Below, piece by piece: positions 1 through 6,340 of a stretch of 15,774 nucleotides of DNA. The stretch covers positions 1-15,774 of the forward strand of contig JAZRDC010000084.1 of NCBI GenBank assembly GCA_045660065.1. Reading direction: 5' to 3'. The position numbers were made by a program, and so were the translations under genes. Below the pieces are notes generated by a model that did not search any database, was not told the DNA's origin, and worked only from the letters and a program-made list of their open reading frames with translations. How positions within the stretch are numbered: the first letter of the stretch is position 1; each line of letters opens with the position of its first letter. The DNA comes from RGIG2094 sp045660065. Lineage in GTDB: Bacteria; Bacillota; Clostridia; RGIG6154.

Positions 1-70
1 TAAATATGCCTAGCATACCAAGACCCATATATTTAAGATTACTAACAAAATTCATTGGATTAAATTGCAT
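1..70 (-). CDS. OadG-like small membrane subunit of a Na+-pumping decarboxylase, N-terminal fragment
   Basis: Only the first 23 codons lie in the window; the gene continues past the left edge. It begins at the ATG read on the minus strand from position 70, seven bases after a GGAGGT ribosome binding site (78-83) and 15 bases after the oadB-like stop. The visible peptide, MQFNPMNFVSNLKYMGLGML followed by GIF, is a short polar lead into a hydrophobic Gly/Met-rich stretch. This resembles the start of the single membrane helix of OadG-type gamma subunits, which hold decarboxylase complexes together at the membrane. The position directly after an OadB-type beta subunit supports that reading. With so little sequence the family call rests mostly on context; it could be another tiny membrane subunit of the same pump. 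Confidence 0.6.
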   Translation of the reverse strand, partial: MQFNPMNFVSNLKYMGLGMLGIF

Positions 71-85
71 ATCATTTACCTCCGA

Positions 86-1174
86 TTACATAAAGAAATT
101 AAGAATAAGACCGCCTGCTATTACGGAAGCAATCTGACCTGAAACATTTACACCCATTGAGTGCATAAGAATAAAGTTCTGTGGGTCTTCTTTTAGTGCC
201 ATTTTATGAACAACTCTACCTGACATTGGGAATGCAGAAATACCTGCCGCACCAATCATTGGGTTGATTTTTTTCTTTGTAAAAAGATTTAAAAACTTTG
301 CAAATAATACGCCGCCTGCAGTGTCGAAAACAAATGCAAAAAGTCCAAGGCCTAAGATTAATAATGTTTCAGGTTGTAAGAATTCTGCTGCCTGCATGCG
401 AAGTGCAATTGTAATTCCAAGGAAAATAGTGATTAAGTTAGCAAGCACTTTCTGTGCAGTTTCTGACAAAGAATTTAAAACACCACATTCACGGATTAAG
501 TTACCGAACATCAAGAATCCTACCAAAGAAACTGAAGCAGGAGCAACTAAGCCTGCGATAACAGTAATAATAATTGGGAATAAAATCTTGGTTGTTTTTG
601 AAACTGATGATGTAGCATATGGCATTCTTATCATACGTTCTTTTTTAGTTGTAAGTAATTTAATAACAGGTGGCTGGATAATTGGTACGAGCGCCATATA
701 TGAATAAGCAGCAACCATTATAGCACCAACATATTTTGAGTTAAGTGCCTGAGCCACAACAATAGATGTAGGACCGTCTGCAGCACCAATAATACCGATT
801 GAAGCAGCATCGTTAATATCAAAGAACATTGATGCAAGGCAAAGGGTAAAGAAAATACCAAATTGTGCAGCCGCACCGAAAATCATAAGTTTAGGATTAG
901 AAAGAAGTGGACCAAAATCAATCATTGCACCAATACCAATAAATAAAATTAATGGGAATAATTCATTTGCAATACCTGCGTTGAATAAAGTTTCCAATGT
1001 TTCAACAGCACCTGAAAATGGTAAGTTTACTAAAATAGCACCAAATCCCATCGGAAGAAGTAATGTAGGTTCCATATCTTTTTTGATGGCAAGATAAATC
1101 AGTATACCACCGATCACCCACATAACTACTTGCTGCCACTGAAGTTGTAAAATGTTTGAATACAAGATTTCCAT
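86..1174 (-). CDS. oadB: Na+-translocating decarboxylase beta subunit (OadB/MmdB/GcdB family)
   Basis: A 362-residue, highly hydrophobic protein of the membrane subunit that couples decarboxylation of an oxaloacetate-, methylmalonyl-CoA- or glutaconyl-CoA-type biotin intermediate to Na+ export. Family signatures are visible: GIGAMIDFGPLL near 80-91; GAADGPTSI at 130-138, whose Asp133 aligns with the Na+-site aspartate (Asp203 in Klebsiella OadB); the Tyr-containing AAYSYMALVP at 155-164; and the C-terminal FPMSGRVVHK (315-324) and GVNVSGQIAS (341-350) segments. It is shorter than the roughly 430-residue Klebsiella protein but typical of the shorter clostridial forms. The ATG at 1172-1174 has a GGAGG site 6 bases upstream. 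The substrate cannot be told from this subunit: the carboxyltransferase and biotin-carrier genes are not in the window and may lie beyond the left edge. An OadG-like gene follows. The symbol denotes the family, not a proven oxaloacetate substrate. Confidence 0.93.
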   Translation of the reverse strand: MEILYSNILQLQWQQVVMWVIGGILIYLAIKKDMEPTLLLPMGFGAILVNLPFSGAVETLETLFNAGIANELFPLILFIGIGAMIDFGPLLSNPKLMIFGAAAQFGIFFTLCLASMFFDINDAASIGIIGAADGPTSIVVAQALNSKYVGAIMVAAYSYMALVPIIQPPVIKLLTTKKERMIRMPYATSSVSKTTKILFPIIITVIAGLVAPASVSLVGFLMFGNLIRECGVLNSLSETAQKVLANLITIFLGITIALRMQAAEFLQPETLLILGLGLFAFVFDTAGGVLFAKFLNLFTKKKINPMIGAAGISAFPMSGRVVHKMALKEDPQNFILMHSMGVNVSGQIASVIAGGLILNFFM

Positions 1175-1205
1175 AAATAACCTCCGTTTAAAAAATTCGA
1201 AAATA

Positions 1206-1234
1206 ATTATATCACTAAATTTCGTTTATTACAA
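1206..1234 (-). promoter_or_regulatory. Probable sigma-A promoter of the oadB-like gene, extended -10
   Basis: Read on the minus strand, TTGTAA (1234-1229) is followed after 17 bases by TATAAT (1211-1206). A TG one base before the -10 box makes TGATATAAT, an extended -10 motif. The -35 box overlaps the stop codon of the upstream hydrolase-like gene, and transcription would start near position 1200, about 25 bases before the oadB-like ATG. It suggests the pump genes can be transcribed independently of rlmCD and the hydrolase gene. The region is A/T rich, so a chance match is possible, but both spacing and extension fit. Confidence 0.55.
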
Positions 1235-2899
1235 GTGCTTTTTTATGATTTGTTTTAATTCTTTTGTGAAATTATCATAAAAGTTTATGTCTCTCGGACA
1301 ATGGCTAAAACTGATTGCGTGGTTCGACATTGTTTCAGCCAATTTGATTACTTTATCTTTTCCTACAAATGATTCTGCAAGTTTCATCAAGCGTACATCC
1401 TGCAAGGCATCTTTGAATACAATTGCTCTCAAAGATGGTAAAACATTATTGCCATATGGATATACTGAAAATGAATCACCTGATGGAAAACCTCCATCAC
1501 ATGAACTTGTAAGTAATGGATTTATCGGGTACAAAGAACGGCGAGCGTTATAAAAATTGTATCCCCACTGTAAAAAGCCTTTGATATTAAACTTGTATAA
1601 ATGAAGTCCGATAGCGCGGTTCCTGGTAGAAGGCATGGAAATAAACCTGTTGCTTACACCATCAATCTGGCAACAGCAATAATATGCCCATAAATCGTTA
1701 ACATCTGCGTCTAAAAATGGTTCAATGTGATCTGATGCACAAACAGGGACATCCATAAGTTCCATATTATAAAATTCAATATTTGAAATGGCATCCAGTA
1801 TTTTGATATCGCCAATCAGCGGCCTGATAGCATTATAAGCCATTTTGTAATTGTCAATTGCATCACGACTTGGTTCATCTGAAATATGGAAAAGACAATT
1901 GTTTTTGTCAATGCCTTTTTCTTTTAAATGAGCGACCAATTCAGGAAGAAATTGTGTGAGAAAATCAATATATTCAGGAGAATTGCTCAATGTATGCCAA
2001 CCAAATCTGAGTTCATCATTAACATAAACAGCAGGAGCAGCCTTCAATCCCCATTGAGAAAAGAGATGGCAAATTTCAAAGTTTTTAATTCCGTTTGACT
2101 GACAAATATCAATAAAACGGTCGAGCAACGAAAAATTAAAACTGTATTTTCCGCCCACTTCGCTGATTTTTACAAGTTGCACATTGGTTCGGTAATGCCC
2201 AATTTCAGTGTCAAGGGGAGGTGTGAAGACAGGTGTTAAAATTGTGTTGATTTCAACATCTGACGCAAGACGGATATATTTTTCAATCAACTCCCAGTGT
2301 TTTTCAGAGTATACCTCAACATTGTGAACACTTGCAATACAGTCATTGTAAAACCATTGAGTATATGCAATTTCATTATCAGGAAGATTTACAGGAATAA
2401 TTTCAAAATATGTAGTATCGCAAGCAGTGCATTCTTCACGAGTTCCATAAATGGTGTTGGCATCAAATTTTAATGTTATGTAGTGATTTAATGAGGCTAA
2501 GTCTTTTGGAATATTCACATCAACCCAAAGTGTTTTGAACAAATATGAACTATTGCCATTTATGTTGCGTGAAATTAACAATTTGTTGTTTTGTAATTCA
2601 AGTGGCTTTAAAAGGTCTGGCATAAGTCCTGCTTCTTTTGTAACATAATTGTCATCAGAAGCACCATCGTGCATTGGTCTGTCCATCATAACATCGCAAA
2701 CGCTGTAAACAGTTACAAAATCCATAATGTCAGACTCAATAGAAACATTAACATTTACATTAGAGTCTGATGCAACTGCAACCTGATAAGCATAATGTTC
2801 TCCGCCTAATAACTTGATTTTATCACTGGCAGTTTTTTGATTTTCATCAAAATTTCTTACCTTTTCCAAAGAGGAAATCTTCTTTATTTTAAGTTCCAT
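1229..2899 (-). CDS. Probable GH123/DUF4091-like glycoside hydrolase, cytoplasmic
   Basis: A 556-residue protein with no signal peptide or membrane segment. An N-terminal beta-rich region (about 1-170) is followed by a probable TIM-barrel domain. Features that recall DUF4091/GH123 are HISDEP at 338-343, GFLQWGYNFYN at 441-451, PSGDSFSVYPYG at 472-483 and SLRAIVFKDALQDVRLM near 489-505. Characterised GH123 enzymes are beta-N-acetylgalactosaminidases that use an adjacent Asp-Glu pair in substrate-assisted catalysis; Asp341-Glu342 falls where that pair is expected. The substrate here is unknown, and a cytoplasmic site would imply action on imported oligosaccharides or internal glycans. The ATG at 2897-2899 follows an AGGAG site. 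The gene begins 13 bases after the rlmCD-type stop, so it probably shares that transcript. No sugar transporter or other carbohydrate gene is nearby. Fold and family are fairly well supported, activity is inferred. Confidence 0.72.
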   Translation of the reverse strand: MELKIKKISSLEKVRNFDENQKTASDKIKLLGGEHYAYQVAVASDSNVNVNVSIESDIMDFVTVYSVCDVMMDRPMHDGASDDNYVTKEAGLMPDLLKPLELQNNKLLISRNINGNSSYLFKTLWVDVNIPKDLASLNHYITLKFDANTIYGTREECTACDTTYFEIIPVNLPDNEIAYTQWFYNDCIASVHNVEVYSEKHWELIEKYIRLASDVEINTILTPVFTPPLDTEIGHYRTNVQLVKISEVGGKYSFNFSLLDRFIDICQSNGIKNFEICHLFSQWGLKAAPAVYVNDELRFGWHTLSNSPEYIDFLTQFLPELVAHLKEKGIDKNNCLFHISDEPSRDAIDNYKMAYNAIRPLIGDIKILDAISNIEFYNMELMDVPVCASDHIEPFLDADVNDLWAYYCCCQIDGVSNRFISMPSTRNRAIGLHLYKFNIKGFLQWGYNFYNARRSLYPINPLLTSSCDGGFPSGDSFSVYPYGNNVLPSLRAIVFKDALQDVRLMKLAESFVGKDKVIKLAETMSNHAISFSHCPRDINFYDNFTKELKQIIKKHL

Positions 2900-2912
2900 A
2901 ACTATTCTCCTA

Positions 2913-4214
2913 TTAATTCAAAGTCAGTTTTACAACACACTCCACATGCTTTGTATGTGGAAACATATCAACAGGTGTTACTGCGGATGGAGTGTATTTT
3001 TCTGACAATATTTTTATATCTCTTGCAAGTGTTGCGGGACTGCAGGAAATATAAAGAATTTTCTTAATGTTAGTATTAAGCAGGCAATTGAGTAAAGACT
3101 CATCGCAACCTTTACGTGGCGGGTCTAAAATCACTGCGTCAATATGGCCGTGCTTTTTTACAATATCAGGCATTAAATCTTCCGCTGCACCGCAAACAAA
3201 TTCAGCGTTGTTGATGTTGTTTCTTTTAGCATTCGATTTGGCATTTTCTATGGCGTCAGGTACAATCTCAACACCTAATACGCTATTCACACTGTCTGAC
3301 ATATAAAGGCCGATTGAACCTGTACCGCAATATAAGTCAATAATTTTGTCTGTTTGTTTAAAATCAGCAAGATTTTTTGCGGTATTATATAAAACCTCTG
3401 TCTGCACACTGTTAACCTGGAAAAATGAAAGTGGTGAAATATCAAAATCCAACTTTCCGATTGATGCAGTAATTGTGCTTTTTCCATATAGTGTAATATT
3501 TTTCTTCCCAAGAATAACATTTGTGTTTTCAGGGTGCACATTTAGAATTATACTTGAAATTTTGTCATTGACTTCAAGAAGTTTTTTAACTAAAAAATCT
3601 TTATCCTTTAATTTGGAACTGGTGGAAACAAGCACAACCATACATTCACCTTTACCATAACGGGTGTAAATATGCTTGATTGGTGCGTTGGTAATTTTGA
3701 TATATGTCAAAACTGTTTTGATGATTGCTTCATCTTCGGCGTTTTGAATTTTGCAACTGTCCATTGGAATAATATCGTGGCTTCTTGGAGCATAAAAACC
3801 ACATTTGCCGTCAGAGACAGGATATTGTGCTTTGTTTCTGTAACCGAATATTTCCTTGCAGGGGACAACATCATTTACAACAACGTCCACACCTGCGTAT
3901 TTTTTCATACAATTAATTACATTTTCTTTTTTTATATCAAGTTGCTTCTGATAATCAATATGAAGAAGTGAGCATCCACCGCATCTGTAAAAACAATCGC
4001 AAACAGGTTGAGTTCTGTGCACAGATGGTGAGATAACTTTTAAAAGTTTACCGAACGCGTGGTTCTTTAAAACTTTTACAACTTTATATTCAATTTTTTC
4101 TCCTTCAAGTGCAAAAGGAACAAAAACAGGGAAGCCTGCTTCCTTTACAACGCCTTCTCCGTCAGCACCAAATCCTGAAACGGTATTAATATATGTTTTG
4201 TTTTTCTCAACCAT
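2913..4214 (-). CDS. rlmCD: 23S rRNA (uracil-5-)-methyltransferase, RlmCD/RumA type (TrmA family)
   Basis: A 433-residue SAM-dependent enzyme forming 5-methyluridine in 23S rRNA. In order: a TRAM-like RNA-binding domain (about 1-60); iron-sulfur ligands Cys72, Cys78, Cys81 and Cys154 (Cx5CxxC plus a distant Cys), as in RlmD; the SAM-binding IIDLYCGTGSIG (291-302); ILDPPRKGCD (362-371); SCSPATLARD (390-399) with catalytic nucleophile Cys391; and HVECV (423-427) with the probable general-base Glu425. Length is normal. I use the ATG at 4212-4214, preceded by a GGAGAG site. The in-frame ATG at 4250 would add 12 unrelated residues and lies upstream of the -10 box of the likely promoter, so it would not be on the transcript. 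In B. subtilis one RlmCD methylates two positions; single- or dual-site action here cannot be judged from sequence. Confidence 0.94.
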   Translation of the reverse strand: MVEKNKTYINTVSGFGADGEGVVKEAGFPVFVPFALEGEKIEYKVVKVLKNHAFGKLLKVISPSVHRTQPVCDCFYRCGGCSLLHIDYQKQLDIKKENVINCMKKYAGVDVVVNDVVPCKEIFGYRNKAQYPVSDGKCGFYAPRSHDIIPMDSCKIQNAEDEAIIKTVLTYIKITNAPIKHIYTRYGKGECMVVLVSTSSKLKDKDFLVKKLLEVNDKISSIILNVHPENTNVILGKKNITLYGKSTITASIGKLDFDISPLSFFQVNSVQTEVLYNTAKNLADFKQTDKIIDLYCGTGSIGLYMSDSVNSVLGVEIVPDAIENAKSNAKRNNINNAEFVCGAAEDLMPDIVKKHGHIDAVILDPPRKGCDESLLNCLLNTNIKKILYISCSPATLARDIKILSEKYTPSAVTPVDMFPHTKHVECVVKLTLN

Positions 4215-4241
4215 AATCTCTCTCCAATTAAATTTTAGTTT

Positions 4242-4270
4242 ATTATACATTTTTTTAGTGTCTTTTTCAA
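4242..4270 (-). promoter_or_regulatory. Sigma-A promoter of the minus-strand rlmCD-type operon
   Basis: On the minus strand TTGAAA (4270-4265) and a perfect TATAAT (4247-4242) are separated by exactly 17 bases. Transcription would start near 4235, leaving a leader of about 20 bases before the ATG at 4214 with its GGAGAG site. This is the best promoter match in the window and fixes the rlmCD-type start, because the longer ORF start would sit upstream of the -10 box. Confidence 0.75.
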
Positions 4271-4280
4271 GTTTTTTGAA
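4266..4280. repeat. Short inverted repeat in the divergent spacer
   Basis: TTCAA-N5-TTGAA, a perfect 5-base-arm inverted repeat, overlaps the -35 box of the minus-strand promoter and lies about 27 bases from the plus-strand -35 box. It could be a small operator, but such short A/T-rich palindromes arise easily by chance. No regulator gene that would bind it is identifiable. Confidence 0.25.
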
Positions 4281-4306
4281 GTATTTTTTGGAAATCTATT
4301 TATTTT

Positions 4307-4334
4307 TTGAAAAAAATGTGTTATACTATATTAT
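4307..4334 (+). promoter_or_regulatory. Probable promoter of the yicC-to-prkC cluster
   Basis: TTGAAA (4307-4312) and TATTAT (4329-4334) are separated by 16 bases. A transcript starting near 4341 would have a leader of only about 20 bases before the GTG at 4364. Overlapping alternative -10 boxes exist: TATACT at 4322-4327, and a perfect TATAAT at 4336-4341 that lacks a good -35. The exact hexamers are therefore uncertain, but a promoter somewhere in 4305-4345 is likely because the upstream gene is divergent. Confidence 0.5.
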
Positions 4335-4349
4335 GTATAATTTTAGAAT

Positions 4350-4355
4350 AGGTGG
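4350..4355 (+). promoter_or_regulatory. Ribosome binding site fixing the yicC start
   Basis: AGGTGG lies 8 bases before the GTG at 4364 and selects it over the upstream in-frame GTG at 4352, which overlaps the site itself. Confidence 0.65.
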
Positions 4356-4363
4356 TTTGTGCC

Positions 4364-5239
4364 GTGATTAAGAGTATGACAGGATACGGAAAAGGTCAGA
4401 GCGTTACAGAGGAACGAGAAGTAACCATTGAAGTGCGTTCTGTAAATAACCGTTATTTTGATGTAAATATTAAAAGTCCGAGATATATGATGTTTGCAGA
4501 AGAAAAGATTAAAAAACTTTTGTCGGAATATATTTCAAGAGGAAAGATTGATGTCTTTATTTCTGTAAATTCAATTGAAAATTCAGGCAAAAAAGTAGTT
4601 TTGGATAAAGAACTTGCTGCATCTTATGTTAATGCATTTAAAGAACTTTGTAATGAAACAGATATTACATATGATTTGTGCGCAACAAGATTTTTAAACA
4701 GCGATATTGTGAAAATTGAGCATGAGGAACAGACTGAAGAAGAAATCTGGCAGTTCTTAGAACCTGTTTTGAGAGAATGTTTTGAAAATCATACAAAGAT
4801 GCGTGAAGAGGAAGGTTCAAGACTTAAAGAAGATATTTTATCAAAACTTTCAGGCATTGAAAATGTAGTAAACGAAATAGAAATTTTAGTTCCTGAAAAC
4901 ATTGAAAATTACAGACAAAAACTGTTCACAAAGATTTCAGATATTCTTGGAAACACGGATATTGAAGAAAGCAGAATTATTCAGGAAGTTGCAATTTATA
5001 CTGACAAAGTTTGTGTAGATGAAGAAATTGTCAGATTAAAAAGTCATCTTAATGCAGCAAAACAGATGTTAGACAGCGATGAACCTGTTGGTAAAAAGTT
5101 TGATTTTCTCGTTCAGGAAATGAACAGGGAAATTAACACAACCGGTTCAAAATCAAACGAACTTAAGATTTCTTCACATGTTGTGAATGTTAAAAATGAA
5201 ATTGAAAAAATAAGAGAACAAATTCAGAATATTGAGTAA
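4364..5239 (+). CDS. yicC: YicC/YloC family endoribonuclease
   Basis: A 291-residue member of the YicC family (YloC in B. subtilis), endoribonucleases linked to RNA turnover. The N-terminus reads (M)IKSMTGYGKG, the canonical family start, with initiation at GTG 4364. VRSVNNRYFDVNIKSPR (24-40) is the second N-terminal signature. The middle (about 120-240) is charged and helical. The C-terminal DUF1732 region includes GKKFDFLVQEMNREINT (243-259), GSKSNELKIS (261-270) and a helical end. No membrane segment or signal peptide is present, so it is cytoplasmic. It is the first gene of the plus-strand cluster; remA follows 12 bases after its stop, the same order as yloC-remA in B. subtilis. Family membership is secure. 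RNase activity is known for relatives and inferred here. Confidence 0.93.
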   Translation: MIKSMTGYGKGQSVTEEREVTIEVRSVNNRYFDVNIKSPRYMMFAEEKIKKLLSEYISRGKIDVFISVNSIENSGKKVVLDKELAASYVNAFKELCNETDITYDLCATRFLNSDIVKIEHEEQTEEEIWQFLEPVLRECFENHTKMREEEGSRLKEDILSKLSGIENVVNEIEILVPENIENYRQKLFTKISDILGNTDIEESRIIQEVAIYTDKVCVDEEIVRLKSHLNAAKQMLDSDEPVGKKFDFLVQEMNREINTTGSKSNELKISSHVVNVKNEIEKIREQIQNIE

Positions 5240-5251
5240 GGAGGCGACAGA

Positions 5252-5515
5252 ATGGTGAATTTAATCAATATTGGATACGGTAATATGGTATCTGCTGACA
5301 AAATGGTTTCTGTTGTTTCTCCTGATTCTGCACCAATCAGACGTCTTATTCAACAAGCAAGGGAAAAATTTAAACTTGTTGATGGAACATGCGGAAGACG
5401 CACAAGGGCAGTAATGGTGTTTGAAAGTGGTCATATTATTCTTTCTGCACTTATGCCGGATACTATTACTCAACGTATTGAACAGTTAGGCGGTGGTAAA
5501 GTTGGTAAAGAATGA
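5252..5515 (+). CDS. remA: RemA family DNA-binding regulator (DUF370)
   Basis: An 87-residue protein matching the RemA/YlzA family over its whole length: LINIGYGNMV at 4-13, SPDSAPIRRLIQQAR at 23-37, DGTCGRRTRAVMVFESGH at 44-61 and a conserved acidic/Gln C-terminal part (PDTITQRIEQLG, 69-80). In B. subtilis RemA is a multimeric DNA-binding activator of extracellular-matrix and osmoprotection genes. In clostridia its targets are mostly unknown, so a biofilm role should not be assumed. The Arg-rich IRR and GRRTR segments are plausible DNA contacts. The ATG at 5252 lies 7 bases after an AAGGAGG site that overlaps the yicC stop. The end overlaps the start of gmk by 14 bases, suggesting coupled translation. 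Confidence 0.93.
   Translation: MVNLINIGYGNMVSADKMVSVVSPDSAPIRRLIQQAREKFKLVDGTCGRRTRAVMVFESGHIILSALMPDTITQRIEQLGGGKVGKE
5488..5495 (+). promoter_or_regulatory. Ribosome binding site selecting a TTG start for gmk
   Basis: AGGCGGTG matches the ideal AGGAGGTG at seven of eight bases and lies 6 bases before the TTG at 5502. The alternative GTG at 5493 is inside this site and has only a weak AGG two bases upstream. The site sits within the 3' end of the remA coding region. Confidence 0.6.
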
Positions 5516-6098
5516 TCAGGGTCTATTGGTAGTTATTTCAGGGCCGTCAGGCGTTGGTAAAGGAACTATTTGTAAAGAATATTTCAAACAACACGAGGAT
5601 GCTTTTTTATCTGTTTCCGCAACCACAAGATCCCCGCGCGAAGGAGAGATTAATGGGCAGGCATATCATTTCTTTTCATCAGAAAAGTTTAATGAACTTG
5701 TTAAAGAAGATTACTTTTTGGAATGGGCAGATTTTTGCGGTCAGAGATATGGAACACCTAAAAAACCTGTATTTGATTGTATTAAGCAAGGAAAAGATGT
5801 TGTTCTTGAAATTGAAGTTCAGGGCGCAATGCAGATCAGGGCAAAACATCCTGAAGGTGTTTACATATTTATTCTTCCTCCTTCAATGGAAGAATTAAGA
5901 AGCAGACTTGAAGGAAGAGGAACTGAAGCCAAAGAGGTAATTGAAAGACGACTTGCAACAGCAGATAAAGAAATTGCTGTTGGCAAAAAATATAATTATT
6001 ATGTTGTAAATGATACTGTTGAAAATGCAGTTGAAAGAATTAATAAAATTATTGAAGTAGAAAAATTAAGAACCGAAAGATGTTCTTTAAATAATTAG
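5502..6098 (+). CDS. gmk: Guanylate kinase
   Basis: A 198-residue cytoplasmic kinase converting GMP plus ATP to GDP plus ADP, essential for GTP and dGTP supply and for recycling GMP. The P-loop GPSGVGKGT is at 14-22. SVSATTRSPREGE follows near 37-49 with the Ser/Arg residues that hold GMP. FCGQRYGTP near 78-86 carries further substrate contacts. EVQGAMQIR near 107-115 is a conserved core segment, and RLEGRGTEAKEVIERRL forms the Arg-rich lid. Length is normal. I start at TTG 5502 because of the well-spaced AGGCGGTG site; GTG 5493 would add three residues. It overlaps remA by 14 bases and is followed by rpoZ, whose ribosome binding site overlaps the gmk stop. No inactivating change was seen. 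Confidence 0.96.
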   Translation: MVKNDQGLLVVISGPSGVGKGTICKEYFKQHEDAFLSVSATTRSPREGEINGQAYHFFSSEKFNELVKEDYFLEWADFCGQRYGTPKKPVFDCIKQGKDVVLEIEVQGAMQIRAKHPEGVYIFILPPSMEELRSRLEGRGTEAKEVIERRLATADKEIAVGKKYNYYVVNDTVENAVERINKIIEVEKLRTERCSLNN

Positions 6099-6110
6099 GA
6101 GGAATTTATA

Positions 6111-6326
6111 ATGTTATACCCAACACTTTCATCTTTAATCGAAAAAACAGGCGGTACTTGCCGTTATTCACTTGTTCTTGCAGTAGCAAAAAGAGCAAGA
6201 GCAATTTCAGGTGAACTTGCAGAAACCCGTTCAGATGTTTTAACAGAATATGAAAAAGTTTGTGATAAACCGGTTCCGGTTGCAATTCACGAAATTGATG
6301 AAGGAAAAGTAGAAATCGTAGAATAA
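6111..6326 (+). CDS. rpoZ: DNA-directed RNA polymerase omega subunit
   Basis: A 71-residue protein of the RpoZ family, which binds the beta' subunit and helps assemble and stabilise RNA polymerase. The N-terminal MLYPTLSSLIEKTG is typical of the Firmicute form. The conserved YSLVLAVAKRARAI (19-32) carries the helix that packs on beta'. Residues 49-71 form a variable Glu/Val-rich tail. The short length is normal for Firmicutes. An AGGAGG site (6097-6102) overlaps the gmk stop and precedes the ATG by 8 bases. The gmk-rpoZ pairing is widely conserved in bacteria, linking GMP kinase and polymerase gene dosage. Confidence 0.95.
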   Translation: MLYPTLSSLIEKTGGTCRYSLVLAVAKRARAISGELAETRSDVLTEYEKVCDKPVPVAIHEIDEGKVEIVE

Positions 6327-6340
6327 TACAGGAGATAGGT

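Noticed and set aside
264..707. 147-codon plus-strand ORF opposite the oadB-like gene
   Set aside because: It lies wholly antisense to a clearly conserved membrane protein, has no ribosome binding site and gives a peptide of no recognisable family.
1197..1228. Possible terminator hairpin between the hydrolase and oadB-like genes (CGAAA/TTTCG arms)
   Set aside because: The arms are only about 5 pairs with a long A/T loop, and the element overlaps the -10 box of a good promoter. It is not a convincing terminator.
3067..3971. Several 79-104-codon plus-strand ORFs opposite the rlmCD-type gene
   Set aside because: All are shadows of the conserved methyltransferase coding frame, with Cys/Phe-rich nonsense-like peptides and no start signals.
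4212..4250. Longer N-terminus for the rlmCD-type protein from the ATG at 4250
   Set aside because: The ATG lies upstream of the TATAAT box of the likely promoter and has no good ribosome binding site; the ATG at 4214 has GGAGAG.
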